Positions 50,548 to 60,752 are shown, counted from the stretch's first letter. The stretch is 64,000 nt of DNA from an uncultured Eubacterium sp. (GCA_910584645.1 CAJUAU010000016.1:1-64000), one strand, 5' to 3'. Notes: generated by a model from the sequence alone, not told the origin. Translations and numbers: made by a program.

Positions 50548-51675
50548 ATGAAAGATAATAAGAATACAGTGGACGAGCAGGCGTTATTTATGGAAGGGTT
50601 AAATACACTTGTGGAGCTTGGGAAGAAGAAAAATGGAATCCTGGAATTCAGTGATATCAATGCCCAGTTTAAGGAGATCGATCTGGATGGTGATAAGACA
50701 GAGAAGATTCTTGATTATCTTGAACAGAATGGTATCGTGGCAATGGTACCTGACAGCGATACCGACGATGATATTATTCTTGATGTAGACGATGAGCCGA
50801 CAGAAGAGGAACTGGAAAATATTGAATTTTCTGTTCCCGACGGCGTCAGCATTGAGGATCCGGTCCGCATGTATCTAAAGGAGATCGGCAAGGTGCCATT
50901 GCTTTCTGCTGATGAGGAAGTAGAGCTGGCGAAGAAAATGGAAGAGGGAGACGCCGAATCGAAAAAGCGTCTTGCCGAGGCGAATCTTCGTCTGGTGGTA
51001 AGTATTGCCAAGAGATATGTGGGGCGGGGGATGCTTTTTCTGGATCTGATCCAGGAAGGTAATCTTGGTCTGATCAAGGCAGTGGAGAAATTTGACTACC
51101 GCAAGGGTTACAAATTCAGTACCTATGCCACCTGGTGGATCCGTCAGGCGATCACCAGAGCCATCGCTGACCAGGCCCGTACCATCCGTATTCCGGTGCA
51201 TATGGTGGAGACCATCAATAAACTGATCCGCGTGCAGAGACAGCTTCTGCAGGAGCTGGGACGGGAGCCTTATCCGGAGGAGATCGCAAAGGAGATGCAG
51301 CTTCCGGTGGACCGGGTGCGGGAGATCCAGAAGATTTCCCAGGAACCGGTTTCCCTGGAGACCCCCATCGGCGAAGAGGAAGACAGCCATCTGGGGGATT
51401 TTATACAGGACGACAATGTACCGGTGCCGGCGGAGGCGGCAGCTTTTACTCTGTTAAAGGAACAACTTACAGAGGTGCTGGATACATTGACAGAGAGGGA
51501 ACAAAAAGTGCTCAGGCTCCGGTTTGGGCTGGATGACGGCCGCGCCAGGACATTAGAGGAAGTTGGCAAGGAGTTTGATGTCACCAGAGAGCGGATCCGT
51601 CAGATAGAGGCAAAGGCTCTCCGTAAACTCCGCCATCCGAGCCGGAGCAGAAAATTAAAGGATTATCTGGACTGA
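50548..51675 (+). CDS. rpoD: Primary RNA polymerase sigma factor
   Basis: 375 residues from the ATG with AAGGAGG upstream. Region 1.1 (1-80), an acidic linker, region 1.2 DPVRMYLKEIGKVPLLS, region 2 (LRLVVSIAKRYVGRGMLFLDLIQEGNLGLIKAVEKFDYRKGYKFSTYATWWIRQAI area), region 3, and region 4 ending VTRERIRQIEAKALRKLRHPSRS. It directs transcription from the TTGACA/TATAAT promoters seen across the window. It overlaps trmK by one base. Confidence 0.97.
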   Translation: MKDNKNTVDEQALFMEGLNTLVELGKKKNGILEFSDINAQFKEIDLDGDKTEKILDYLEQNGIVAMVPDSDTDDDIILDVDDEPTEEELENIEFSVPDGVSIEDPVRMYLKEIGKVPLLSADEEVELAKKMEEGDAESKKRLAEANLRLVVSIAKRYVGRGMLFLDLIQEGNLGLIKAVEKFDYRKGYKFSTYATWWIRQAITRAIADQARTIRIPVHMVETINKLIRVQRQLLQELGREPYPEEIAKEMQLPVDRVREIQKISQEPVSLETPIGEEEDSHLGDFIQDDNVPVPAEAAAFTLLKEQLTEVLDTLTEREQKVLRLRFGLDDGRARTLEEVGKEFDVTRERIRQIEAKALRKLRHPSRSRKLKDYLD

Positions 51676-52379
51676 TGCAGTTGTCAGAGCGCCTCAGGAT
51701 GAATGTATCTCTGGTGCCGGAAGGAGCCAGGATCGCGGATATCGGCTGTGACCACGGTTATGCTTCCATTTGGCTTATTCAGGAAGGGATCGCAGAAAAA
51801 GCTATTGCCACTGATGTGAACCGGGGGCCTATTGAGAGAGCGATGGAACATGTGCGCCAGGCTGGTCTGGAGCGGCAGATTGAATGCCGTCAGGGAAATG
51901 GGACAGAAAAGCTGGTACCTGGAGAAGTGGATACGCTTATGATCGCAGGTATGGGCGGCCCTCTTATGGTCCATATACTTTCAGAGGGAAGGGACGTACT
52001 CCAACAGGTCCGTACACTGATCCTGCAGCCCCAGTCGGACATCGGAGCTGTGAGGCATTATCTCTGGGAACATGGGTTTACGATCCGGCAGGAAAAGATC
52101 TGCCTGGAGGACGGCAAATACTATTTTGCCCTGCAGGCGGTGCGGTGCGGATCGGAAGAAGAGAAAAAACCGGAGGCAGAGTGGCAGTTCCGGTACGGTA
52201 CATATTTGGCACAGAGAAGGGATCCCGTATTCCGAAATTATCTGGAGAAAGAAAAAAAGACCTATGAAGGCATTCTTGAGAATCTGCAGTTTGTCTCTGC
52301 CAGCAGGGAAGATCAGGAAGAGATCAGGAGAAAGATCCGGGAGACCGAGGCATGCCTTGCCATTATGAAAAAGGGGTGA
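51675..52379 (+). CDS. trmK: tRNA (adenine-22-N1)-methyltransferase
   Basis: 234 residues. SAM-binding Rossmann motif ADIGCDHGYASIWL near the start, then DVNRGPIERAMEHV and the family motif IAGMGGPLM, with LQPQSD. TrmK methylates A22 in the tRNA D-loop and sits behind rpoD in most Firmicutes. The ATG overlaps the rpoD stop (TGATG), so translation is coupled. The C-terminus is a helical coiled coil. Confidence 0.92.
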   Translation: MQLSERLRMNVSLVPEGARIADIGCDHGYASIWLIQEGIAEKAIATDVNRGPIERAMEHVRQAGLERQIECRQGNGTEKLVPGEVDTLMIAGMGGPLMVHILSEGRDVLQQVRTLILQPQSDIGAVRHYLWEHGFTIRQEKICLEDGKYYFALQAVRCGSEEEKKPEAEWQFRYGTYLAQRRDPVFRNYLEKEKKTYEGILENLQFVSASREDQEEIRRKIRETEACLAIMKKG

Positions 52380-52386
52380 AAAATAG

Positions 52387-54045
52387 ATGGATATGATTCA
52401 GGTTACGATAGATGGCAGGAAGATGGATTGTGAAAAAGGAACCACTCTGTATGAGCTGGCGGAAGAATACGGCAGCAGCTGTGGGAGAGATATCATCACT
52501 GCCAAAGTAGACGGGGTGGTGAAGGAACTGGCTGCCGGTCTTCATGAGGACTGTGAGGTGCGTTTCTGTACTTATGCGGAGGACGGGGGAAAGAAAGCCT
52601 ATGTCCGGGGAATCACCATGATGATGCTGAAAGCCTTTTATAAAGAGGTACCCAAGGATCAGTTTGAAAAAGTTACGGTGGAAAACAGTCTGGATACAGG
52701 ATTTTATTGTACACTCCGGGGAGCAGAAGTGACAGTAGAGCTCTTAGAGCGGGTAGAGGCGCGGATGCGGAAATACGTTGAGGACGACATGGTATTTGAA
52801 AAGAAGTCAATGAGTGTGGATAAGGCGATCCGCCTCTTTCGGGAACGAAAGATGTTTGATAAATGCAGCTTGTTAAAATACAGGAGAAGTTCCAAGGTAA
52901 ATCTGTATCGTCTCGGTAAGGTGGTGGATTATTTTTATGGTCCCATGCCTTACAGTACAGGAGTACTCAAATTGTTCCGGCTGCAGAAATTCGATGAAGG
53001 TTTTGTATTTATCGTTCCCAGGGCTGACAGGCCGGATGAATTGCCGGAGTTTGCGCCCAGCATGAAACTGCATAACAAATTAAAGCAGACTTCCGAGTGG
53101 GGGCTGCGGCTGGGGGCAGAACACGTAGGACAGCTCAACGATGTGATTGTCAACGGCGGCATGCGGGAACTGATGATGGTGCAGGAAGCGCTGCACGAAA
53201 AGCGTATCGGAGATATCGCCGAGCAGATCGCAGCCTCTGGAAAGATCCGGGTGGTGACCATTGCCGGCCCTTCTTCTTCCGGGAAAACTACATTTTCCTA
53301 CCGGCTGTCAGCACAGCTCAAGACACTGGGATTGAAACCCCATCCCATCGCCATGGATGACTATTTTGTAAACAGGGTGGATACCCCCAGGGATTCGGAA
53401 GGAAAATACAATTATGAGTGTATTGAGGCCATTGATACCACCCAATTCAATGAGGATATGGGAAAATTGCTGGCAGGAGAAGAGGTTCAGCTGCCTACCT
53501 ACAATTTTATCACAGGAATGCGGGAGTACAATAAACCGCTGATGAAACTTTCAGAGGGAGAGATTCTTGTGATCGAAGGAATTCATGGTCTGAATGATAA
53601 ATTGACGGAAAATATTCCGTCAGAAAATAAATTTAAGGTCTATATCAGTGCACTGACCTCCTTGAACATTGACGAGCACAACCGGATCCCTACTACCGAT
53701 GGCAGACTGCTGCGGCGGATCATCCGGGATGCCAGGACCAGGGGGCATGGAGCACAGAAAACCATTTCCATGTGGAAATCTGTGAGAAATGGGGAGAGTG
53801 AAAATATTTTTCCCTTCCAGGAGAAAGCCGATGAGATGTTTAATTCTTCGCTGGTATATGAACTGGCAGCACTGAAGCAGTATGCCGAACCGCTTTTGTT
53901 CCGGGTTCCCCGGGGGAGCGAGGAGTACGCTGAGGCACAGAGGCTGTTAAAATTTTTAGATTATTTTCTTGGGATCAATCCCGAGGAAGTTCCGCTAAAT
54001 TCGATCTTGAGAGAATTTATCGGGGGCGGTATTCTGCTTGATTGA
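52387..54045 (+). CDS. TGS-domain nucleoside kinase (uridine kinase-like)
   Basis: 552 residues. N-terminal TGS-type domain (MIQVTIDGRKMDCEKGTTLYELA, through ~70), a threonyl-tRNA-synthetase editing-like region (~70-270), and a C-terminal P-loop kinase with AGPSSSGKTTFSYRL and MDDYFVNRVDTP, as in uridine kinases. This fusion is common in Clostridia and is annotated as a nucleoside kinase; the substrate is unproven. It starts seven bases behind trmK. Confidence 0.88.
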   Translation: MDMIQVTIDGRKMDCEKGTTLYELAEEYGSSCGRDIITAKVDGVVKELAAGLHEDCEVRFCTYAEDGGKKAYVRGITMMMLKAFYKEVPKDQFEKVTVENSLDTGFYCTLRGAEVTVELLERVEARMRKYVEDDMVFEKKSMSVDKAIRLFRERKMFDKCSLLKYRRSSKVNLYRLGKVVDYFYGPMPYSTGVLKLFRLQKFDEGFVFIVPRADRPDELPEFAPSMKLHNKLKQTSEWGLRLGAEHVGQLNDVIVNGGMRELMMVQEALHEKRIGDIAEQIAASGKIRVVTIAGPSSSGKTTFSYRLSAQLKTLGLKPHPIAMDDYFVNRVDTPRDSEGKYNYECIEAIDTTQFNEDMGKLLAGEEVQLPTYNFITGMREYNKPLMKLSEGEILVIEGIHGLNDKLTENIPSENKFKVYISALTSLNIDEHNRIPTTDGRLLRRIIRDARTRGHGAQKTISMWKSVRNGESENIFPFQEKADEMFNSSLVYELAALKQYAEPLLFRVPRGSEEYAEAQRLLKFLDYFLGINPEEVPLNSILREFIGGGILLD

Positions 54046-54079
54046 GGTTTGTACCGCTTAGTTGTAAGATGCAGAACTT

Positions 54080-54447
54080 ATGAGCAGCACAGATGATCGC
54101 ACCTGGCTATACCGAAAGGTCCCAGGTGAGGAAAGTCCGAGCTTCACAGGGCAGGATGCCGGATAACGTCCGGTGGAGGTGACTCCCAGGCTAGTGCAAC
54201 AGAAATATACCGCCTGTAACCGCCGCCATTTGGCGGCAGGACAGGTAAGGTTGGAATGGTGAGGTAAGAGCTCACCGCCTTTCTGGTAACAGAAAGGGCA
54301 GATGTAAACCCCATCCGAAGCAAGACCGAACAGAGAGCGATACGGCGGCCCGTCGTGCTTTCGGGTAGGTCGCTAGAGCCTGCTGGCAACAGCAGGTCCA
54401 GATAGATGATCATCCAACGACAGAACTCGGCTTATCGTGCTGCTCAT
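54080..54447 (+). ncRNA. rnpB: RNase P RNA, class A
   Basis: Helix P1 is formed by ATGAGCAGCAC and GTGCTGCTCAT at the two ends. Conserved core blocks are present: GAGGAAAGTCCGAGCTTC at ~54127, AGGCTAGTGCAACAGAAATA-type J region, and ACAGAACTCGGCTTAT near the 3' end. It is the catalytic RNA that matures tRNA 5' ends. It lies between the kinase and aminopeptidase genes. Confidence 0.96.
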
Positions 54448-54478
54448 ACTAAATTAGAATAAAAAACAGGAGAGAGTA

Positions 54479-56485
54479 ATGAAAGAGCGATATGAGCTTG
54501 CCTATAACAGGATCCATGAAATTATTTCTGAAAAAAATATTCCAGAGGTTTACCGGGCGTACTGCCAGGAGACGGCTGTATTGTTAACCAGTCTGGACCA
54601 GGTGCTGGTGCTGGCTGAGGGGGACGGGCTGCAGACGGCGTCCCTGGAACAGCTGAAAGCATGGAATACGCAGTTTTATGATCCTTTGAGAGATGACAAC
54701 TACGGGAAATTTTATGGTAATCCCCGGTACTGCACAGAAAAATTCGGGGAGGAGCAGGGAAAGCTGATGGCTTATTTTTACAGCCGCTTCCGGGATGGCA
54801 TCCTGGATGCCTACGGCGGTGACAGAGAATCCCTTCTTCTGCTGATGGAGCTGTTTTTGCAGGTATATACGGTACTCACTACAGAAGAGGACCAGCCAAG
54901 ATGGCTCAAAGAAACGTTGTATTATTACGTTCATGATTATGATAAATATTATTCAGAAAAAGTGATCCGCAGGCTTCTTGATCCCTCCCTGGACCGGCTG
55001 GTACGCATTGTGACAGACAGCGACCTGTCGGATGAAAAGTACCTGTATTATTATGGTGAAAATATCACAGAAAATGAGATTGCCACAGCGCGGTATATTT
55101 CTTCTCTTCCAATAGAGAAAATTGAGAAGATTGCTTCAACATATACTGAGGGTTACCGTCAGGGGTTTGTGGCGGCGGGCATAGATTTGTCGAAGAAAAA
55201 GACGGTAAATATCCGTTACAATATTGGATTTGAGGCAGTGGTCAGGGAAGCTGTCCGGCAGTTTGCAGAGATGGGACTCTCTCCGGTTATTTTTATGAGC
55301 GGCAATACAAGGCCGATGGGGGTAAGTACGACTCCGGCGAACAAGCAGTATATTTATGACCACCGTTTTGACGACGCCCTTACGCTGAACCATGCCATTG
55401 TGAAGGAAAAACTTTCCCATGCAGAAGAGGTATTTGAAACCTATAAAGAACTGGCATATACTTTTGCGGGACCGGCTTTGATCGAGATATTCGGAGAAAA
55501 GTTATTTGTTCCGGAGACGAAGAAAGAGAGTCCTTCCTACACGCCGGAGCAGCAGAAGCTTTCCGTGGATTACCGGCGGGATTACATGCTGATCCAGAAC
55601 CGCTATATCCGGGAGGAGGAGCGGAGCTTTACGATCATTGCCTTTCCGATCCCAGAGATCGGAAGTGATTTTGAAGAAATATTCGACGAGACCATTAAGA
55701 TCAATACGCTGGATATGGAGCTCTACCGGAAGGTCCATCAGGCCATTATCGATGCGCTGGATCAGGGAGAATCCGTTCATGTCACCGGCAGGGGAGAGAA
55801 TGAGACAGATATTACCGTGATGCTTCATGAGCTGAAGGATCCGGAGAAGGAGACGAATTTTGAGAACTGTCTGGCGGATGTGAATATTCCTGTGGGAGAG
55901 GTGTTTACTTCCCCGGTACTCAAGGGTACCAACGGTGTGCTTCACGTCACAAAGGTATATCTGAACCAGCTGAGGTATGAGAACCTGCGGATGACCTTTG
56001 AGGATGGGATGATAAAAGACTACAACTGTAGTAATTACAAAGAGGATGCGGAGAACCGCAAATATATAAAAGAAAATGTCCTTCAAAACAGAGACACTCT
56101 TCCTATAGGAGAGTTTGCCATCGGCACCAATACCACGGCTTACCGCATGGGGCGCCGCTTTGGCATCGAGGCAAAACTGCCGATACTGATCGCTGAGAAG
56201 ACGGGACCACACTTTGCCGTCGGGGATACCTGTTATTCCATGAGTGAGGATATCGTTCTTCATAACCCCGACGGAAAGGAAATCATTGCGAAGGAAAATG
56301 AATGTTCTGCCCTGCGCAAAACAGAGATTGAAAAGGCTTATTTTAACTGCCACACGGACATCACTATTCCCTATGACGAACTGGGTGATATCGTGGTGAA
56401 CACCAGAGATGGAAAGGAGATCACCATTATCCGGGAGGGCAGATTTGTGCTGGAGGGCACAGAAATACTAAATGATATGGAATAA
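54479..56485 (+). CDS. M29-family metalloaminopeptidase
   Basis: 668 residues, longer than the usual ~410 of AmpS/PepS because of an N-terminal helical half (1-230) of unknown role. The C-terminal part shows the M29 zinc-ligand motifs: NIPVGEVFTSPV with its Glu, YKEDAENRKYI, IGTNTTAYRMGR and EKTGPHFAVGDTCYS with its His and Asp. It would remove N-terminal residues from peptides in the cytoplasm. AGGAGAG precedes the ATG, 32 bases behind rnpB, so it may share the rnpB transcript. Confidence 0.85.
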   Translation: MKERYELAYNRIHEIISEKNIPEVYRAYCQETAVLLTSLDQVLVLAEGDGLQTASLEQLKAWNTQFYDPLRDDNYGKFYGNPRYCTEKFGEEQGKLMAYFYSRFRDGILDAYGGDRESLLLLMELFLQVYTVLTTEEDQPRWLKETLYYYVHDYDKYYSEKVIRRLLDPSLDRLVRIVTDSDLSDEKYLYYYGENITENEIATARYISSLPIEKIEKIASTYTEGYRQGFVAAGIDLSKKKTVNIRYNIGFEAVVREAVRQFAEMGLSPVIFMSGNTRPMGVSTTPANKQYIYDHRFDDALTLNHAIVKEKLSHAEEVFETYKELAYTFAGPALIEIFGEKLFVPETKKESPSYTPEQQKLSVDYRRDYMLIQNRYIREEERSFTIIAFPIPEIGSDFEEIFDETIKINTLDMELYRKVHQAIIDALDQGESVHVTGRGENETDITVMLHELKDPEKETNFENCLADVNIPVGEVFTSPVLKGTNGVLHVTKVYLNQLRYENLRMTFEDGMIKDYNCSNYKEDAENRKYIKENVLQNRDTLPIGEFAIGTNTTAYRMGRRFGIEAKLPILIAEKTGPHFAVGDTCYSMSEDIVLHNPDGKEIIAKENECSALRKTEIEKAYFNCHTDITIPYDELGDIVVNTRDGKEITIIREGRFVLEGTEILNDME

Positions 56486-56504
56486 GAAAGAGAGGATGAG
56501 TGAA

Positions 56505-57017
56505 ATGGCAAAAGTTGGAATTTTAATGGGAAGTGATTCGGATCTTCCGGTGATGCAGAAGGCAGCCCAGATGTTGGAGAAGTTTGGTGTTGAATATGAG
56601 ATGACGATCATTTCTGCACACCGTATGCCGGATGTGTTTGTGGAGTATGCGACAAAGGCAGAAGAGCGGGGGATCCAGGTGATCATCGCCGGAGCCGGGG
56701 GAGCGGCACACCTGCCGGGCATGTGCGCCGCTTTGTTTGACCTTCCGGTCATCGGCATTCCGATCCATACTAAATCAGTAGGAGGCGTGGACAGCCTTTA
56801 TTCTATCGTGCAGATGCCATCGGGTATCCCGGTAGCCACCGTTGCCATCGATGGCGCGGCAAATGCGGGTATTCTGGCGGCAAAGATTTTATCCGTATCG
56901 GATATGGAGCTGCGCAAGAAACTGAAGGAGTACAAGGTAGAGATGAAGGATGGTGTGACTGCCAAGGCGGAGAAGCTGGATCAGCTGGGATATGCGGAGT
57001 ATATCCGGCAGATGTAA
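56505..57017 (+). CDS. purE: N5-carboxyaminoimidazole ribonucleotide mutase
   Basis: 170 residues from MAKVGILMGSDSDLPVM; AGAGG lies nine bases before this ATG, and the earlier ATG at 56496 touches that site. Class I PurE motifs: GSDSD, SAHRMPD and the loop AGAGGAAHLPGM. It moves the carboxyl group of N5-CAIR to give CAIR in purine synthesis. It stands apart from other pur genes, behind the aminopeptidase. Confidence 0.95.
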   Translation: MAKVGILMGSDSDLPVMQKAAQMLEKFGVEYEMTIISAHRMPDVFVEYATKAEERGIQVIIAGAGGAAHLPGMCAALFDLPVIGIPIHTKSVGGVDSLYSIVQMPSGIPVATVAIDGAANAGILAAKILSVSDMELRKKLKEYKVEMKDGVTAKAEKLDQLGYAEYIRQM

Positions 57018-57044
57018 AGGGGACTGATCTGAAAAAGGCTTTAG

Positions 57045-57080
57045 CAGGCGTTCCATGACCGGGACGCCTGTCTCTCTCTT
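57045..57080. terminator. Terminator between convergent purE and exonuclease genes
   Basis: CAGGCGTTCC/GGGACGCCTG with a 6-base loop, followed by TCTCTCTCTT; the U-tract is weak. Confidence 0.6.
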
Positions 57081-58201
57081 CATCCTGGATTCTCCAGCAG
57101 CGCACATAAAATACCCCGCAGCAGTGCCTCATCTTGTCTTGCTTTATCATCCCAAACCACATAATTCTGTTTCTCCCGGTAACTGGTACGGAATAAAAGC
57201 GGCTGGTTGTCTTCCGGATCCAGACCCGCAGGAACAGGCAGGAAGGTGCCCTCCTTTTTCGTATAACAGTTGGAGGCCTTTGCCGGCTGGCGGAATTCTT
57301 TTTCCACATAGGCTCCCACACTTTTGTGGATGGCGGTATCTTCTGCCGGGAGATAATAATATTCTTTATAATTCTTAAAAAAGTGACATAAAGTGCCCTG
57401 ATACAAAGGAATCTGGATGGAGATCTCTTCTTCCTCCCAGCGGACAGCATAAGGGTCTGGTTCCCAGGCCAAAGGAAAAGGAAAGTGACAGGGAGAAGGA
57501 ATGGATATGCATAGATGGTCATTCTGTTCCCTGACCTGCATATTAGTTCCGCTCTGCTGCAATGTTTGGGCGCTTTTGTAGTTCAATAGAAGGGCGGAGT
57601 ACAGTGTGCCGATCAGGTCCTCCAGATTGTGGAGAAGAAGCTTTTGCTTTTCCAGTTCCATTCCCTCATCCCGAAAGTATTTTTTCTGCATAAACTGGGA
57701 ATAGATGTCGATACAGTCCCTGCCCGACAGGACATCTTTCCGCATAAATCCTGTCAGCCGTTCTACGGTAGGAAGTTTTAGGTCAGGGGCGGGAAAAAGG
57801 GATTTGAAACGTCGGATTTCCCGGTAAATGTCCAGGCTCTGTATTTTATGAAAAGGAGAATCTATATCCAGTTCCCCGCATTTTTTTTCGATATAGGGGA
57901 TATCGAAACCGGAACCGTTGTAGTGGATCAGAAACGTATAAGATTCCAAAAATTGTCCAAATGCCTGCAAAATATCTGCCTCACTGATATAGTCGTCGGC
58001 AAACCACTGGCGGCTGCAGAATTGTCCCTGTTTCCCGTCGTACCAGAGCGCTCCGATGAGATACAGGGAGGAGACCTTCGGGGACAGGCCGGTGGTTTCG
58101 ATATCAAAGACGCAAAAGTGCTCTTTTGACTGCTGGGTATATAGTGCCAGAGACTGGAGAGGCTCTGATGGTAAATGTAGTATTTTATCTACGATCTGCA
58201 T
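57080..58201 (-). CDS. RNase H-like exonuclease domain protein (YprB type)
   Basis: 373 residues. DEDD-type exonuclease fold: FDIETTGLSPK near residue 32 gives the first Asp and Glu, NGSGFDIPYIEKKC the second Asp, and a later Asp in the RKDVLSGRDCIDIY region. The C-terminal half is helical. YprB-like proteins occur in most Firmicutes, role in DNA or RNA repair not settled. It is convergent with purE. Confidence 0.83.
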   Translation of the reverse strand: MQIVDKILHLPSEPLQSLALYTQQSKEHFCVFDIETTGLSPKVSSLYLIGALWYDGKQGQFCSRQWFADDYISEADILQAFGQFLESYTFLIHYNGSGFDIPYIEKKCGELDIDSPFHKIQSLDIYREIRRFKSLFPAPDLKLPTVERLTGFMRKDVLSGRDCIDIYSQFMQKKYFRDEGMELEKQKLLLHNLEDLIGTLYSALLLNYKSAQTLQQSGTNMQVREQNDHLCISIPSPCHFPFPLAWEPDPYAVRWEEEEISIQIPLYQGTLCHFFKNYKEYYYLPAEDTAIHKSVGAYVEKEFRQPAKASNCYTKKEGTFLPVPAGLDPEDNQPLLFRTSYREKQNYVVWDDKARQDEALLRGILCALLENPG

Positions 58202-58386
58202 AGGCTCTTTTCCTTTTAATTATGTAAGATGTTTTGGGCGGAAGTGCTTCACCTGGATGATACCGCGATGATACTTTTTCATGTGCGAATGAACAGTATG
58301 ACCTTTTGCCCCTGGTACCATCTCATTGTACTATAGACAAAAATCTCTGTCAAACTACATAGTTTCAGAAAAATAGCAAAATAACG

Positions 58387-58415
58387 TGGAAAAATAAATA
58401 CGAGTGTGTTATGAT
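58387..58415 (+). promoter_or_regulatory. Possible extended -10 promoter of cls
   Basis: TGT-TATGAT at 58407-58415 (extended -10) with a poor -35 (TGGAAA). The rest of 58202-58490 is AT-rich without a gene. Confidence 0.45.
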
Positions 58416-58490
58416 ATGTGATAAGTGTAATTAGCCGGGCAGCGCGGATTTGACTCTGTTTTCTCTGCGCCGCCGGGCTGGCAGGAAGAA

Positions 58491-60077
58491 ATGGGGAGAA
58501 AACAAATGGTAAACAGACAAAAGGGAAGATTGAAAAAATTAAAAGGGAGAATGCAGAGTAGTCTGAGTGGATTTTTTCGGGCATGTATTGTTGGTTCTCT
58601 TGTTTTGCTGCAGTTTGCCATCATCATCATCATTCCGCTTTTGTTCCGTGATTATGCGACACAGTTCTATATATTGCTCGAGATATCCGGGATGATCGGA
58701 ATTCTTGCGCTGACCAATGACAGCCGCAACTTTTCCTATAAATTTTCCTGGCTCTGTGTGATTCTTTTATTTCCCATCTCTGGTCTGATCATGTTCAATC
58801 TCTGGGGTAAGGTGGGAAAGAAAAATAGATTAAACCGCGCCATCGCTGAGCGGATGAAGAGAACCGATGACCAGCTGGTGCAGGATGAGCGGATCTCGGA
58901 GGAATTTGCCTCCAGACACCCGGTGTCGTCACGGATGTCCCGTTATATGACAGCCATGGGGGCGCCTCTGTTTAAAAACAATTCTGCAGAATATTATGCC
59001 TTTGGAGAAGATGCTTTTGAGGATCTGTTCGAGGATCTTGAAAAAGCCAGAAAATTTATCTTTATCGAATTTTTTATCGTGGCGGAGGGTGCGATCTGGG
59101 ATCAGATCCATGAGATCCTCCTGCGCAAGATCAAAGAAGGGGTGGAGGTAAAATTCCTCTATGACGATTTTGGAGCCTTGTTCCGCACAGGGAAAAATTT
59201 CGCGGCGGATCTCCGTAACGAAGGCTTTGAGGTGGAGATCTTTAACCCTATTCATAAATATGCCAGTAAATTGTATATGAATTTCAGGGATCACCAGAAG
59301 ATCGTGGTTATTGACGGGAATATTGGGTATACCGGAGGGTTTAACCTGGCGGATGAGTACGCCAATCTCATCGAGCGTTTTGGGATCTGGAAAGATGCCG
59401 GGATCCGTGTGCGGGGCGATGCCGTTTGGGGGCTGACGGTGACTTTTCTGGAAATGTGGTCGGTCTGTACGACAGATCCTGCCATTGATGTGGAAAAATA
59501 CCGGCCCACTGAGACGTTTCCCCCCTCGGATATGTACTGCCATGTGCTGCGGGATGGACCGGCACTGGGGACAAAGAGTTTTGTGGGAAGTGTGTATAAA
59601 CAGATGATCAATTATGCCGGCAAAGTCTTGTATATTATGACGCCGTATCTGATCCTGGAAGAAACGATGATACGAAGCCTGATCGAGGCAAAGAGCCGGG
59701 GAGTGGATGTGCGGATCATCACCCCCAGCATACCGGATAAAAAGCATGTGAAGTGGCTTACGGAGTATAACTACGGAGACCTCTTAAAGCATGGGATACG
59801 GATTTATGAGTATCTGCCGGGATTTATCCACTCCAAGGTGGTGATGGCAGAACACTGTGCGGTGGTGGGGACGATCAACATGGATTACCGCAGTTTTTAC
59901 CTGCATTATGAAAATGGTGTGTGGGTATACGATGAAGAGTTTTTGAAAAAAATTATGGAAGACTTTATCCATACCTTTGGGGTGAGCCGGGAGATCTCCT
60001 ATGAGGAATGGCTGAACCGGCCATTTAAAATAAAACTAGTACAGCATCTTTTAAAGGTGTTTTCTACACTTGTATAA
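58491..60077 (+). CDS. cls: Cardiolipin synthase
   Basis: 528 residues. Basic start, two or three membrane segments (about 28-52, 58-75, 85-105), then two phospholipase D domains. The first HKD reads HQKIVVIDGNIGYTGGFN, the second HSKVVMAEHCAVVGTINMD. It joins two phosphatidylglycerols to cardiolipin at the membrane. AGGAA precedes the ATG. ruvAB follow 63 bases later. Confidence 0.94.
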   Translation: MGRKQMVNRQKGRLKKLKGRMQSSLSGFFRACIVGSLVLLQFAIIIIIPLLFRDYATQFYILLEISGMIGILALTNDSRNFSYKFSWLCVILLFPISGLIMFNLWGKVGKKNRLNRAIAERMKRTDDQLVQDERISEEFASRHPVSSRMSRYMTAMGAPLFKNNSAEYYAFGEDAFEDLFEDLEKARKFIFIEFFIVAEGAIWDQIHEILLRKIKEGVEVKFLYDDFGALFRTGKNFAADLRNEGFEVEIFNPIHKYASKLYMNFRDHQKIVVIDGNIGYTGGFNLADEYANLIERFGIWKDAGIRVRGDAVWGLTVTFLEMWSVCTTDPAIDVEKYRPTETFPPSDMYCHVLRDGPALGTKSFVGSVYKQMINYAGKVLYIMTPYLILEETMIRSLIEAKSRGVDVRIITPSIPDKKHVKWLTEYNYGDLLKHGIRIYEYLPGFIHSKVVMAEHCAVVGTINMDYRSFYLHYENGVWVYDEEFLKKIMEDFIHTFGVSREISYEEWLNRPFKIKLVQHLLKVFSTLV

Positions 60078-60140
60078 TGAATATTGGTGCGTGTTCCAGG
60101 GAGCCGGATTCAATGACGACATGGAGGAAAGGATGAGAGG

Positions 60141-60752
60141 ATGATACATTTTGTAAAGGGGATACTGGATACCGTGTCCGAGAATATGGTGGTGGTGGAA
60201 AATGGCGGCATCGGTTTTGAGATCATGGTGCCATTGTCTGTTGTCTCCAGTCTTCCCCAGACAGGAAATGAAGTAAAGATATATACTTATACTTATGTAA
60301 GGGAGGATGCCCTGCAGCTCTATGGATTTCTTACCAGAGATGAATTGTCCATGTTCAGGCTGCTTATTACGGTCAGCGGCATCGGTCCCAAGGGCGCTCT
60401 CGGTATTCTTTCTGTGATGGACGCCGACGCTCTGCGTTTTGCTATTCTTGCCGATGATGTGAAAAGCATTTCCAAAGCGCCGGGTATCGGGGCAAAGACA
60501 GCCAGTAAGCTTATACTGGAGCTAAAGGATAAGATGGACTTTGAGGAAGCTGTCACCCATGTGCTGGATCAGGGACAGGCAGAGGAAGCAGGGGGAGTTC
60601 CCGGTGGCGGAATGGCTGCTAATGATGCCATCCAGGCGCTGGTGGCGCTGGGATATACCAGCACAGAAGCGGTCAGAGCGGTGAAGAAGGTAGAGATCAC
60701 GGCGGATATGACGGTGGAGGACATATTAAAGGCCGGCTTGAAAAATCTGTAG
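60141..60752 (+). CDS. ruvA: Holliday junction branch migration protein RuvA
   Basis: 203 residues. OB-fold domain I (MIHFVKGILDTVSENMVVVE), helix-hairpin-helix motifs SGIGPKGALGILS and PGIGAKTASKLILELKD, and domain III (ALVALGYTSTEAVRAVKKV) that contacts RuvB. It binds four-way junctions and loads RuvB. AGGATGAGAGG lies before the ATG; ruvB starts nine bases after the stop. Confidence 0.96.
   Translation: MIHFVKGILDTVSENMVVVENGGIGFEIMVPLSVVSSLPQTGNEVKIYTYTYVREDALQLYGFLTRDELSMFRLLITVSGIGPKGALGILSVMDADALRFAILADDVKSISKAPGIGAKTASKLILELKDKMDFEEAVTHVLDQGQAEEAGGVPGGGMAANDAIQALVALGYTSTEAVRAVKKVEITADMTVEDILKAGLKNL

Noticed and set aside
57055..57378. 107-codon plus-strand frame opposite the exonuclease gene
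   Set aside because: Begins inside the terminator hairpin and is antisense to a supported gene.
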